Below are positions 1-12,300 of a stretch of DNA of 29,823 nt, one piece after another. The first letter of the stretch is position 1. Every line of letters starts with the position of its first letter. The DNA comes from Lojkania enalia (lineage: Eukaryota > Ascomycota > Dothideomycetes > Pleosporales), in contig ML986620.1 of the NCBI GenBank assembly GCA_010094045.1, positions 308,440-338,262 on the forward strand. Direction: 5' to 3'. The translations under genes were made by a program, and so were the position numbers. The notes below the pieces were generated by a model. The model did no database searches and was not told the origin of the DNA. It saw only the letters and a program-made list of their open reading frames with translations.

Positions 1-1860
1 CTTACTCGAATATTTTATAACTATAAAGGTACTTAATACTTATTAAGTTTATTAGACCGAAGAATTAGCTTAGTATTAGTTCCGAATCGAGTATACCCTA
101 GATAAGAATAATACTAGAGTAGATATCCTTAGTTATCGCGAATAAGATATAGAAAACTTAAAAGTAGCTTAAACTAACAACCGGTTAAGAGTCCTATTTA
201 AACTATATTAACTTTACCCCCGAATTAATACCGAATTAGCCTAGTCCTATATTACCTAAATAATAACTTAAGCGGCTATACTAAACGTTATTAAAGGCTA
301 GGAGTAGATTATATTACTAGACTCTTTAAAGTTGATCGATATATTACTATAGAAAAACCGAGCCTCCTTCGTATAGGAACGCACCCTTTTACCCTATAAG
401 TATTAGATAGAGAATAGACTATTCCTCTATAATAATCGCTTATATATTCTATTAGATTTAGGCCTTTATATACGGCTTATATAAGAGGCTTATAACTAAG
501 TATCCTCTATATACCTAAGCGCTACTAAAACCTATTAGTTACTATCCTAGAAGTACTACTAGAAGGGTATAGAGGCTACTTATAAACGATATATATAGAA
601 TTATATCCTATACTATAAAGTTTATCTAATATAAACCTAAATTCTAGGTTTTATCTACCTACTTTCTATACTAAATTAACTAATATAGCACCTATGTATT
701 AACTTTAAGAATTTTTCTATAGATAAGTCCGGATATAATTAGATTATAGCAGTAATTAATCGCCTATCTAAATAAGTAGTATCTATTCTCTACTATTATA
801 TAATTAACGTATGGGGAATAGCCGAATTATTTATTTAATAGATATACCGCTTTAGCTATACGTCTAAAACTATTATTTTAAACTAAAAACCTTAGTTTAT
901 ATCTAGTTTCTAGTCTAAATTCTACTATATCTTAGATATAAAGATTAAACTATCTACTACTTATTATAAAGAGACTAATAGATAGACAGAAATTATAAAT
1001 AAGTATATTAATTAGAGACTGCGCCCTTTTATATCCTTCTACTAAAATAACTAGAGTTCTCTATTACCTATAATCGACTAAATATAAGCAACTCTACCCT
1101 ATATAACTATTAGAATATCCCCATATTAAATCCTATATAGATTTAAGCCTTATTAGAGTTAGGATTAGAAATATTCTATTAATCCTATTACTATAATAAA
1201 CAAATTAAATTATAAAGACGCTTTAGCTCTAGCAACTCGTATATATATAGCCTAGGAAACTATAAAGGCTAATATTAAGAAGATTTAAAATTATATATAA
1301 TCTATTATTAACTATTACTAGTAACTAATTAATTAGTAGATTAGTAATATAGTCTACCTAAATACTAAGAACTTTATAGTCTAGAGACTGAGCCGAAAGC
1401 TATCCGATTAATAGGAAGGCTCTTTTAAAGTACTAGAATAGGTTAGAAACTTATACTATCTATAGCTACCTCTAAGGTTGAGAATATATAATGTTTTCGT
1501 ACTAAACCTACTGTATAAGAACCCCTAGGACCCTCTACTAGGATAAGAAGCTCTAAAACCACCTGCTATTACTATTAAAAAAGTAGAAGAGTAGGAGGTT
1601 GAGGAAATACTAGCTAATAAGCTATATTATAAAACCCTTAAATACCGTGTAAAATAGGTAGGATATAATTCTAACCCGGTCTAGTATAAAGTCTTAAATT
1701 TTATAGGTTCGCTTTATAAGCTAAGAACTTTTTATAATAAGTATCCGAATTAGCTAGGACCCTTAAAAGCTCTAACTAAATAGATTAAGGTATATAAAAA
1801 TAGTATAGAGAATATAGATTATCTAGTAGACGATAATATATAAGAGTTAAGTAGTAGATT
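1..1860 (+). mobile_element. Ty3/gypsy chromovirus pol, 3' half, RIP-inactivated
   Basis: Reading through RIP-type stops (TAG/TAA in place of Gln or Trp codons), the plus strand gives three domains in order. The end of RNase H lies at about 1-170 (a TEELAQYQFRIEYT-like stretch followed by a mutated ADxLSRR). The integrase core lies at about 690-1,110, with INRLSK for IDRLSK and LSTTYYKETNRQTE for the STAYHPxTDGQTER motif. A chromodomain lies at 1,592-1,774 (EVEEIL, YRVK, VGYNSNP, KLRTFYNKYPN). The RNase H-integrase-chromodomain order defines chromoviruses of the Ty3/gypsy group. The element enters from beyond the left edge, so reverse transcriptase and gag are not in the window. It cannot be expressed as it stands. 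Confidence 0.88.
1592..1774 (+). other. Chromodomain of the left gypsy element
   Basis: The translated segment carries EVEEIL, then YRVK followed by a RIP stop where Trp is expected, then VGYNSNP, and ends with a KLRTF-like region. This is the usual chromodomain pattern at the C terminus of chromovirus integrases, which in the family binds modified histones and steers insertion into heterochromatin. The Trp-to-stop change is a TGG-to-TAG transition. Confidence 0.8.
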
Positions 1861-2420
1861 TAAAACTAAAGTATAGGCCTAAAATTACTCTTCTATAGAA
1901 TTTAGAGGGTCTAATAGCAGGCTATTAGATACCTCTCTAGTCCTCTCCTCCTCTACTCTCCTTCCTCTTTTTTCCTTCTAGACTCCCCCTAAACCTCCTC
2001 TACCTTATCTTTAGCCGTCTAAAAGCGCTGCGATATTAGCCTAAAAGCTAGATATTAGAGCCTTTAAGGCTAAAACCTAATAGAGTAATTTAGTACTCTA
2101 GTAGAATAAAGCTATCTAGATACTAGCTTTAAAAAGGCTAGCTTTCTAACTCTTTATAACCTGGGCTATAAATACTAGACTATAAGTAGACTCTAAAATA
2201 GCCTTAAAAGCTACCTTTTTATTCTTCTTATCTCCTATGTATTAGGCTGCTACCTATAGTTTAAGATAGCCCTAGAGGACTAGAAACTCCTCCTTATAGT
2301 AGGAGGGAATCTATAAGTATATTAGTAGTAAGTATCCTACTAGTATTAGATGCGATTTGTACGGGGTTATACTTTTTATTTTATAAGGTATAATACTTGT
2401 ATTTTTTTAATCTTAGAGAC
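1861..2420. other. RIP-mutated stretch downstream of gypsy pol, nothing recognised
   Basis: The stretch has a pyrimidine-rich block (about 1,925-2,010) followed by TpA-rich sequence. It lies between the chromodomain frame and repeat R1-A, so it may be the 3' internal part of the gypsy element. I see no recognisable domain. Confidence 0.5.
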
Positions 2421-3225
2421 TGAAAGGTAAATATTATATACTACCCGCGGGCGAGTACGCGCGTAGCCTAAAGGTAAATAACTTAGAAGGCCTCTAAAGA
2501 GGCTCTAAAAAGTAGGTAGAGTAGTATATTAATTAATTTTTTCTAAAAGGTGTTAATAATACTTTAATAATTAACGGTTCTAGGGACGCGTAATAATACG
2601 TACAGAGTAGAAGTTATTATTTAGTTAAGAAAGCTTAGTTAATAATAATCTAGTAATATACTAAGGCTAGTAAACACTCGTTACTATATGCGATAAAATT
2701 GCAATATTAATAAACTATTATAATAGTAGTTACTAGCTAATATATAGGTTAATTATACTCACCGTAAAAACCTTACTTAATATTATATTAATATAAAAAC
2801 GCATCTCTATAGGCAACCGTATATATTAACTCTTACTAATAAATACTTTAAAGAAATTTCTTTATACTAGAACCTATCTATAACAGCCCCAATTCCCTCC
2901 CGAACCAGTATAGATAGGAACTATTAGCCTATAAAAAGGGGGGTAGTATAATAATACGAAGAAATCGTTCTACGAAAAGCTTTATATATAACCTTATCCT
3001 AAAGCTTTTCGCTTATCTTATCCTACCCCTAGCTCCGCCCCTTTTCCCTTCCGTATATAATTGTATACTCCCTTATAAGTAGCTTAGTAGTTCTTCTATA
3101 TCCTTTTATACAAGGCCTATAGGTGTTAATAGAATTCCTAGATCCCTAAACCCCCACATACTCCTATATACCTCTAAGTAGATTTGTGCTGCATTTGGAC
3201 CTATTATCTTACCTATACTATTATA
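2421..3225 (+). repeat. Repeat R1-A, probable gypsy LTR, interrupted at its 3' end
   Basis: About 805 bp match, in reverse orientation, the sequence at 27,336-28,144 (roughly 85% identity by eye, differences mostly transitions). The last part also matches 28,143-28,431 in the same orientation. It starts with TGAAAGG, as an LTR would. It breaks at ACTATTATA, where the other two copies continue for a few more bases, which is consistent with a pogo element having landed at a TA. Its position 3' of a gypsy pol on the same strand favours a 3' LTR. An alternative is a dispersed element with an antisense reading frame. Confidence 0.6.
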
Positions 3226-3732
3226 CTTAGTAGGGTAATAGCTTACTTATACTAATAGCTTACTTATAAACTATATTATACTTTTATCTAATTTAGAATT
3301 TTTCCTACTATCCTTTTAGCATATATAAGCGTTATATCTAGTCTTACTATAGTTACTATAGTAGCGTTAAGCTAGTTAGGCTCTTTCTTAAGTATTAGTA
3401 CTATAAGTCTTCTTAAAGAGCTAAAAGCTTATAAATACTTTAGTAGCTATATATAAAGATCCCTTACTATATAATACTATACTACTATAATAAATATACT
3501 TTCTTTTATATATTTTATACTTAGTTACTTCTTCTAATTACCTTTTAAACTTAGAGTTATAAGCTTAAAGAAGCGTATTCTAATATAGTATTAATTTAGC
3601 ACCTTTTATAAGCTATAAGAATTTTTCTTATACATCTTTTAATTATTATATAAAGGACTTTTATCTAAATATTAATTATAATCTAAATTTATATATATTA
3701 TTTAGAGTTTTAAACTATTAGAAGTTTTCTTA

Positions 3733-3802
3733 ACATATAGTATAAGCGAGCTAATCACCTAAGCGAGCTAATTATAATATTAAAACTCTACTAAAGTCGC
3801 GA
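3733..3802 (+). repeat. Left terminal inverted repeat of the complete pogo element
   Basis: It starts ACATATAGTA and ends at TCGCGA. It contains a direct duplication of AAGCGAGCTAAT separated by CACCT. It pairs with the reverse complement of 5,535-5,604, with nearly all differences C/T or G/A. Confidence 0.88.
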
Positions 3803-5534
3803 TAATTATACTTTATAATATTATACTATAATAAATAACTATAGAATTAATTTAGAAAGAAACTAGAATATAGCTTATACTTTAAGCTCTTTAATAAGAT
3901 GTAATACTAACTATATATCGTATTATATTAATCTATAATATTTCCTAAAGTATACTTAATATATAAAAATAAGAAACAGCTCTATAACGCGATTACTAGC
4001 CTAATTTAATAAAGCTTAGTAAGACTAAGGAGTAGGTAATTATTTAGTATATACTAGATCTAGATATAAGAGAATTTCTACTATAGCTTACTACTATTTA
4101 AAATATAGCTAATTTACTACTAGTTATATACTCTACTAGCTATATTAGAAAAAATTAGATAGAGAACTTTATTAAATATATACCTAAACTTAAGGTTAAA
4201 TTTAATTAAAAGTACGACTATTTAAAAGCTAAATATAAGGATCCTAAGGTTATAAAAGGCTAGTTCTACTTTATATAGAATATAAAGGTTAAATATAGTA
4301 TTATTAATAAAAATATATACAACTTTAATAAATTAAGCTTTATAATAGGCGTAATATTAATAGAAGTAGTAGTTACTAGCTCTAAAAGATAGAATTAACT
4401 AAAGTAGCTCTAGCTAGGTAATTATAAGTAGACTATAGTTATCTAGGGTATTAACGCGATAGAATAGATAATACTACCTTTTATTATTTTTATAAGTATC
4501 TACTACCTCTCTATATAGTATAAAGAAGACGATATTCTACTAACCTAGGCTATATAGGTTACTAATAACAGCTAGACGATAAATAATATTAGTATTAAGT
4601 AGTTAAAGTACTTTAATATATATATAAAAGATTGTACTATTAGTATATATTAATTACTAATTCTTAACAGCTATAAAAACTACAACTTACTTAAATTTAG
4701 GCAGCTCTATAAAGAAAAAAATATTATTACTCTCTATATACCTTTATATTTATTATACCTACTATAGCTACTAGATATAGATTATTTCTCGCCTTTAAAG
4801 ACTATATATAGGTGCTAAGTTAAGTAGCTGATATACGGTTATATTAACTATATTATAAAAATCAAGTTTTTACTCTACTTTAAAGCAGCTTTTAGCGCAG
4901 CAATTATAAAGAGTAATATTCTAAGTAGCTTTTAAAATACTAGCCTAATTCTATTCAACCTAAATATAGTACTATTAAAGCTTAAAGTTTAACTATATAT
5001 ACTAATACCCTCTATAGTTAAAGATACCCTTTAAAAGTTAAAAATACTAAATAATTCTATTAAATTTAGGTCTTAATCTATATACACTTAATTAAGAGTT
5101 TAAAAGTACCTAGATAGTTTACCTACTTTAATAGTAGAAGCGTTTAAATAGTTTATAAAGGGTGCTATATATACAATATATAAAAACGTACTATTATATA
5201 CTTAGATCGCTGAGCTTTAAGCAGTTAATAAGGCTGCTATATAATATCGATTGTATAAAAGAAAGTGTATATAGAAGAAAGGCAACCTAACAATTAAAGA
5301 AGGTGCTTAATTAACTACTCTAAAAGAGTTTAGCGCTCGTACTAATAGAAAGAAGAGTAGGAAGAAGGCGCGCGTTAATAGAAACCAGCTAACTTAAAGG
5401 CGCTGTAGGTAGTACGGCGAGGCTAGATATAACTTATAAACGTATAAAAATAATGCTATAGATATAGAAGAATAGGCTACTATACTATATAGTATAATAG
5501 AATATAAGAAAGTATAATATTTTGCGAAAAGTAG

Positions 5535-5604
5535 TCGCGATTTTAGTATAGTCTTAGCATTATAATCAGCTTACTTGGGTGATTAGCTTGCTTGTACTAT
5601 ACGT
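5535..5604 (-). repeat. Right terminal inverted repeat of the complete pogo element
   Basis: Its reverse complement starts ACGTATAGTAC, matching the left end apart from RIP-type transitions. It keeps more CpA/TpG (for example CAAGCAAGCTAATCACCC), so it is closer to the ancestral repeat. The TA duplication follows at 5,605-5,606. Confidence 0.88.
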
Positions 5605-6929
5605 TATAAAGGTAGTTCTAGTAGAATATATAGTTATATATTAAGGTAATCTAATATAACCTACACGTTTAAAAGAATAATTTCTATTACTTTAAAAACC
5701 TTTTAATAGTTCTTATATATAAATACGTTAAAAAACGCGTCCTTAAAAGCTAGAAGAAAGCTATCCTTATTAATATAGTAGATACGTCGGCGCGCTAAAT
5801 TTTATATATACTATAAATACTTCAGCTTTAATAGTAAAAAGTAAACTATATTAAGAGGCTGAAGTATATATAATAAATAAGAAGGTATATAAAGTATTAG
5901 AATCTTTTATATAAGGTAGTAATCTTTAAATTTCTAGTTAAGGTAGCTTTTATAGCTATCTAAAATAAGTAGCCTATATAATTCTACCTAATATATTTTT
6001 ATATACTTATTAAAGTACTTTAACTATTTAAAATCTAGTATATTATTTATCTAACTATTTTTAGAAACTAAAATTTTCTAATTATATAGTATACCTACTT
6101 TATTATACTATATAAAGATATAGATACGTCTTTTATAGATAATAAATAGTAGAATTATATATATAGCAGCGTAGATATTTAGATAACTATAACCTACTTA
6201 TAATCGTTTAGCTGTATAAGAGTAGGCTTTATATAATATTCTAAACCTATAATAACCTCTATAATACTAATAATATTTATCTAAAAGCCTATTTTATTAA
6301 AGTTGTAGATATTATTATTATATATACTATATTTTATAATTATATCCTATATAAGCTTAAACTATATATTAATAACTTTTAGATTCTCTTATTTTATTCT
6401 TTAATAATTCTTTACTTAATTAAAAGCTATTTTAAACTTATCTATACGCGTTATAAATTATTTAGACTAATTCTTTTCTATAAATATTCTACTATATACG
6501 CCTAATAGTTTATCTATTATATCTACTACTTTATATAGCTAGGGCGTAAATTCTTATAAATTAAAGTTAAGAATATATTATATAATTGTTTATTCTTCGA
6601 TTACTATAAACTTCTAGTAATTTAGTTATATCTAAAAGTTAAACGCGATTCTATAAAGTTAAGTAGAGAGTCGTTGATATTATATATTAAAAGCTATAGT
6701 AGCGCGTTATACGCTCTTAAATTAGCCTAATTTATACGCCTATGAGGCAAGTTTAATTCTACCTTCTTATTACATTAATAGAAAGTTATATTATAGATTT
6801 ATTATAGTTCGTATATAGTATTTATAATACTAAGAAAAAGTAGCCGCTTCGATAGTTTAACCGTTTTAATAGTAGAATATATTAGGTTGAATTATTACTT
6901 ATAATATAGATAGTCTATAATAAAAAAGC

Positions 6930-7570
6930 CTAAAGTATAATAGGGATAATATTTTTTAAAACTAATTATAGACGAAAAACTATTATATATTAGAAATAGA
7001 ATAAGAAAGAGTTTTCAGGTCTACTAGTAGACTAGAAAGCTAAAGAAATAAAAGAAGTCTATAATTAGCTTAAGGAAAAGATTTAATTAAGAAACCTTAA
7101 GATAGTAGAATAAGCTAATAAGTTAAGGGTTAAGAGACTAATCTTTAAACAAGAGGGTAAAGTTTTCCTATTAATAAAAAATCTAAAGACTAAGAAACTT
7201 ATAAAAAAGTTAGATTATAAAAAGATAGAACTATTTTTAATTAAAGAATAGATTAGACCTATAAATTTTAAACTAAAACTACTAAAAAATATAAAAATAT
7301 ACCTAATATTTTATAAGTTAAAACTAGAACTAGCGCTAAATAATATACTACTATAAGAAGCTATAAATATAGAACTGGAATAGAAATATAAAGTAGAATA
7401 TATACTAGTAAAATAGCGGTTTAGACGTTAGTAGAAGTATCTAGTAAAATAGAAAAGATACCTATAAGAGAAAGGTTTATAGAAGCTAGTATAAAATCTA
7501 ACTAATTATACTATAAAGCTAAAGAAGTTTTACTAAAAAGCTAGAATAATAGGTTATTAAATAGAGTCTA
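6930..7570 (+). mobile_element. Second Ty3/gypsy chromovirus, C-terminal integrase and chromodomain
   Basis: The plus-strand translation gives the integrase C-terminal (GPY/F-like) region with KVFLLIKNLKTKKLIKKLD, the counterpart of the conserved KVWLxxKNIKTxRPSKKLD. A region equivalent to IHPVFHVSLLEP follows in degenerate form. A chromodomain lies at about 7,385-7,550 (KVEYIL, RRQ, KYLVK, then a stop where Trp is expected). The sequence is clearly different from the chromovirus at 1-1,860, so two lineages are present. Everything upstream of the integrase tail is missing, replaced by pogo sequence, so this is a truncated remnant. Confidence 0.8.
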
Positions 7571-8873
7571 GTTAAAAAGTAATAGTAGCGGTAATATAGA
7601 AAGAGCCTCTTATACAGAACTTAGAGTAATAGTAGAAAGCGCTTTAAATCCAGCGGACCTCCTTTTCTCTTCCTCTAATTTCTCTTACTCTTCTATTAAC
7701 TTTACCTCTTATATCCTAAAATCTAGACTATACTCCTCTAAAGAGTAGACGTATTTCTTAGCGTATTTTAGGTAAGAAAGAGTAGTATAATAATAATACA
7801 CAGATTCCTTAAAATAATAAAACTTCTCTTTCTTAGTAGCTATAAAGTTATAATAGGTAGAAGTAGACTTCTTATAAGCCTTTAATATATTCGCTAAAAA
7901 GCGGTAAAAGGTACCCTTAGTTAGAGAAAGATTATAGGATAAACCCTAGAAAAGATACTCTCTATATATAGAAGAAAGAGTAGTATTACTATAATAGTTA
8001 TAGTTTACGGACTAATAGTTTAAATAATAGTAAGACGGATTTATTATAATATCTAAAGAAAGAATTAAATAACTAGTATAATAGTTATAGATAGATATAC
8101 TTCTATATTAAACCTTTAGTATAGTAGAAGAAGAAGAGGAAGAAGAATAGGACTATACTTATAAGTTAAATGGGACCTACTAGAATATATAAAGTATCGA
8201 CCCTAGAACGGAAAAATATAGATATAGTACTATAGTATACCTATATAAAATATATTAAAAGTTAGAATAAGCTACTAAAAATAGTAGAATACTATATTTA
8301 AATAGAATAGGTAAGATAATAGATTAATAAGCTTTAGGATAAACCTATAGAGAGGGGAGTAGATATTATAAATATAGAATACTAAGAGGTACTACTTTTA
8401 TAGCTAGAGTTTAATCTAATATTAGCTACTATAAAAGTTAACTTAAATAAAAACTAATAAAGTAATAATAGGTAGATATATATTATAAACCAACTATTAG
8501 AGTATAAGTAGTAGGACTATAGGAACTAGGGAAACGATTAATTAGATAATAAGGTATAGTATAACTTATATACGTAATAATAGTATAAATATTAGAACTA
8601 GTAGAATAAATCTAATAGACCTAATAGATCTAGTAAACTAGATTTAACAGTCTTAGACTTTTCTATATAAGTCGATAAATTTCTTTTATAGATTAAATCT
8701 TATATAGTTATTCTTATAGAATTATCTTATTATTATATTAGACTTCTAAGAATATACTTATTATATTTAAAGAACCGGCGATTCTAATACTCTCTCTTTA
8801 CTAAAACTACTACCTCTAATCAACCTAATATAAATAAGGCTCTAGAGTATATACAACTATAATAGTAGTTATT
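7571..8873. other. RIP-mutated repeat DNA, possible gag-like frame
   Basis: This is a TpA-saturated stretch between a gypsy remnant and the copia 1 insertion. On the plus strand from about 8,100 to 8,870 a frame interrupted only by TAG/TAA reads with an acidic run (about 8,125-8,150) and a segment resembling a retrotransposon gag (DKFLL, IKSYI). I could not match it to a specific family. Copia 1 interrupts it at 8,878. Confidence 0.35.
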
Positions 8874-8878
8874 ATATA
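8874..8878. repeat. Target site duplication ATATA of copia 1, left copy
   Basis: ATATA directly precedes the 5' LTR and is repeated at 14,511-14,515 directly after the 3' LTR. In AT-rich DNA a 5-bp match is weak alone, but it coincides with LTR ends fixed independently by LTR alignment. Confidence 0.75.
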
Positions 8879-9082
8879 TATTATGGGGATTTTCGGCTAG
8901 TCTGCCGAGCTGTATCAGATATCGACGTACGATATCACGGTCGATATCACGCCGGATATTACGCTAGATATTAGCTAATATACCCCTTTTTTATGTACAT
9001 AAATATGGCCCGCTAGCCATCTTTAATTAACTAGTTCAGCTCCTCATCTCCCTCCCTGAGATAAGATTCGCCTCTCACCACA
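8879..9082 (+). repeat. 5' LTR of copia 1
   Basis: It begins TATTATGGGG (ancestral TGTTATGGGG with RIP at the TG) and ends CTCTCACCACA. It contains several close copies of GATATC or GATATT around 8,918-8,975, which could be regulatory. It matches 14,307-14,510 over its full 204-bp length. Confidence 0.93.
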
Positions 9083-9096
9083 GTTATAAGCCCGGT
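9083..9096 (+). other. Primer binding site of copia 1
   Basis: GTTATAAGCCC directly follows the LTR. Reversing one RIP change gives GTTATGAGCCC, complementary to the anticodon region of initiator tRNA-Met (GGGCUCAUAAC). Priming from an internal half of initiator tRNA-Met is known for Drosophila copia and relatives. The same sequence follows the 5' LTR of copia 2. Confidence 0.75.
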
Positions 9097-9364
9097 TACC
9101 ACACTAAAATAACTGCAACTCAACCTTTTTATATATATATCGTAATTGATATCGTACCTTTTTTATTTAGTATTATAATATCGCGATATTATCATCTTTA
9201 TCGTTTACCAACGATTTTTTTAGGCACTTAGCTATCAGAATTACGTGTAAATTCTATACTTTATAAGCCTATCAACATACTGTATCACGTTTAAGGCTAT
9301 TTTATTCTCCAGTATTAATATATCCCAGCATATTTCTGGTGTTACAACGGTTGCACACTCCTCT

Positions 9365-12300
9365 ATAGCTATATCTAAGAAGAAGATACTTAGTACCCCT
9401 AGCGATTAAGAGGATTAGCTCGAGCAGCGTAAACTAACAGCTAGTAGGCTAAGGGTATAAGAATATTTAGATCTAAGCGTACCTCTTAAAAAGGTTAAAA
9501 TCTATAGGCTAGAACCTCCCCTCCCTAATATAGGTGAGTTCCGGACCCTGAAAATAAATCTAGAAGGGGAAATAAAAAGATACCCTTCTAGCAGAGTTAT
9601 ATATAAGGAGATAACCTTAATATAAACAACAGATTAGAACTGGGCAAGGGACTAGTATAACTAATAGAAGAAGGATTAGATTAAAATTAATAACGCTCTC
9701 TATACTATATATAGTAATATCCTAATAATAATATCACCTTAATATAAAGTAATACTTAGCAACGATATAACCAGCTATAAAATTCTTAGAATCTTATAGG
9801 AAAAGTTAGCGCCTACTATTAAGTTAAGGGAGTAACTAATCTAGAAGGAATATCAAGCTCTCCTTAAGTACCCAACTAATAGAGAGGTAGAGAAGTAGCT
9901 AAATTAGTAGAATCAGGTAATCTATTATACTAAAGCTGCTGGCTTAGTAGAAGTTTAGGGCCTTAGAGTAGAAAAGGATTTTCTTCTAACAGTTACTAAG
10001 AAAGATAAGGTGTAGGCGCTAATCTATATGGTACTAATTAACGCTAAAAATAAGTTAGGTAGGATTAATCAACCGATTCCTATAATTAAATAATTAGTAT
10101 ACTAATATACTAATTATTATAGATATTTTAATCTATAGAAAACGCTCAGCTTATTTACAGCTTTATAACGTCTATTAATTCCTTAAGCAAATTCCGATAG
10201 TACTATATAGTAGCCTTAAGAAAAATCCGGTTTACAATCGCGTATTCTACTACCCTACTTCTATAAGAAGTAGTACTTCTAGAGTGATTGCGAGTACGTA
10301 AACAAATTAATTAGGCTACTAAACTAGGTACTAGATTAGGAAATACTAAAAGCCTAAGATAATATCTTAAATAGGAATAACTAGAGAAAAAAGAATACCC
10401 TAAAAGTAAATATAGAAAAATATAAGAAGTTAAAATCCTCGTTTAATAGTAAAACCTCTATAAAAGCTGTTAGCCTCTAGAGAAATACCTAGGTAATTTA
10501 AAGGGGCAATTTTTCAGCGAGTACTACCCCTGAGAAAGAAGATACTAGTATTCTAAATCGGTAGATACTTAATCTAGATTCTAATATCTATATATACAAC
10601 TCTAAGACTTTTAGTTAGTAGACTACTCGGATAGTAAATTCTGAAGATAAAATCGCTGTAGAAGGTAGTATATATCCTATATTAGAATAGGGTACTATTA
10701 TAATTACGATTAATTCTCCTATAGGCCTGAGGAATATTAAGCTAATAGAAGTTGCTTATATCCCTTAGTTACTAACTAATATAATAGCCCTGATTAGAAA
10801 TAGAGAATAGGGTATCTAGTTTAACTTAGGTAGAGATTACCTTTACTAGTATAATTACTATAATATCGTTTGTTATTTAGAATTGTTTAACAGCTACTAG
10901 CTACTAGACGCGGACCTAGTAAAAAGGCCTCTACTTAATTTACTTTCCGGATATAAGACAGTCGCAGTAATTAAGGAAAAGCTCTCCTATTACTAGTAAC
11001 TAATATAAATTATTTCTTTAGCTAAAGTATACTGATTATTAGGCTATCTAGATAGAAATTTAGTATTAGCCCTACTTTAGGCAGCTGAGGGTATCTAGTT
11101 AAGTAATTAGGAAGTACTAGTATAGCGAGATTGCTAGACATATATATAAGCAAAGTTATTACAGTAGATCAGCCGGTATAGTTAGCTTTATCTAGCTACT
11201 AAACTATTTAAGAGAATCGCGATTAATATTATATAACTTTAGAAGGACTGCGAGAGGTACTATAATAGTAAGAGATACCTATTTTATATAGTTAATTAGG
11301 TGTCCCGGTAGTATAAGGGATTTACGATATATAATTAGTTGAAATCCACCCTTATAAAAGCCTTTAAAACACTGTTAGCAAAAATTAAATAATAGTATAA
11401 AAGAAAGATTGTATATATCTATATAGATAACAACTTAAGCTTTTTAAAACTTATAGAAGTATTACTCGATTAAAGAATTGTAATTAAAGCTCGCGCGCTT
11501 TATACGCCTAAGTAGAATAGCCTAGTAGAGCGAGTAAGATACTAAATTATAACCCGCGCGCGTGCTCTCGCGATAGAAAGTAATATCTCTAATAAATACG
11601 CTAATAAATTAGCTTATACAGCGATATACCTACTTAATAGGACGCCGATTGTAAGCCTTCGATTTAAAACCCTATATAAGGCCGTTTTTAGCTATAAACC
11701 GTTTCTTACTTACTTTTAGGTTATAGGATCGCGAGTATATATTTTAGATAAAACTCTATTAAGAGGTGATAAACTAGCGTTACGGGTACTAATTAGGAAA
11801 CTCTTATAATATAGAAGTACGAATATATACCGAGTACTAATTCTAAAACTAAAATAGGTACTTAATACTAGAAACGTTATATTTAGCGATATTATATCTA
11901 GTAAGGAGGAGGAATATCTGCTAAAAGAATCCTTAGAGAAGATTCTTTTTTAAATTAACGATATTAAGAGCTCTATTAATAGTAGTAATAATAAAACGAT
12001 TGAAGTTATAGAAGTAATCTACAAGGATCAGCTGCCTAATTAAGATATCCCTACTAAGTTAGTAGGTAATTTAATTAGTAAGAAGGCCTATTAGTAGGAG
12101 AATACTATTTTTAAAGAATAAATCGACGATATTACTAGTAATTAGAGACTTCTAACGCTAGAATTAACACCAGCGCTAGTATTAAGGAATTAGGATACCC
12201 CTGCAACGCTGCTAGTAGATAGTAAAGATACTATATTTAGCGATAATTTGCTATAAGGATAGCAACTATCGCCTTCTTATACTTTTATACCCTTAAGAAG

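Larger units (their letters stand above)
3733..5604 (+). mobile_element. Complete Fot1/pogo element (1,872 bp), RIP-inactivated
   Basis: The element has 70-bp terminal inverted repeats flanked by a TA target duplication (3,731-3,732 and 5,605-5,606), the hallmark of the Tc1/mariner superfamily. The length is near that of Fot1 (about 1.9 kb). The transposase frame (same frame at 4,201 and 4,318) shows FIKYIPKLKVKFN, KYDYLKAKYKDPKVIKG and YNFNKLSFIIG in the order seen in pogo transposases. The last corresponds to YNFDETGFMMG with the first catalytic Asp turned to Asn. A C-terminal Arg/Lys-rich tail followed by a degenerate zinc knuckle lies at about 5,340-5,460. It sits inside another pogo on the opposite strand and is therefore the younger insertion. 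Confidence 0.88.
3226..6760 (-). mobile_element. Fot1/pogo DNA transposon (minus), split by another pogo insertion
   Basis: The minus strand encodes a RIP-mutated pogo-type transposase. The N-terminal part begins near 6,740. The YNFDETGF-type catalytic motif reads YNFNKIGF near 6,285-6,310, so the Asp has become Asn. The C-terminal half runs on through about 5,760-5,610 and resumes at 3,730-3,230 beyond the inserted element, with IYYINKDSFLLAF matching the KEDFLxAF region. Tandem subterminal repeats containing AATAGCTTACTTATA lie at about 3,235-3,270, resembling the subterminal repeats of the nested pogo. I could not find a matching right terminal repeat, so the right boundary is approximate. 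Without the insertion the element is about 1.7 kb. Confidence 0.72.

Noticed and set aside
3733..3770. CRISPR-like or satellite repeat (AAGCGAGCTAAT duplicated)
   Set aside because: Only two copies, inside a pogo terminal inverted repeat. Subterminal repeats of this kind are normal for the family.
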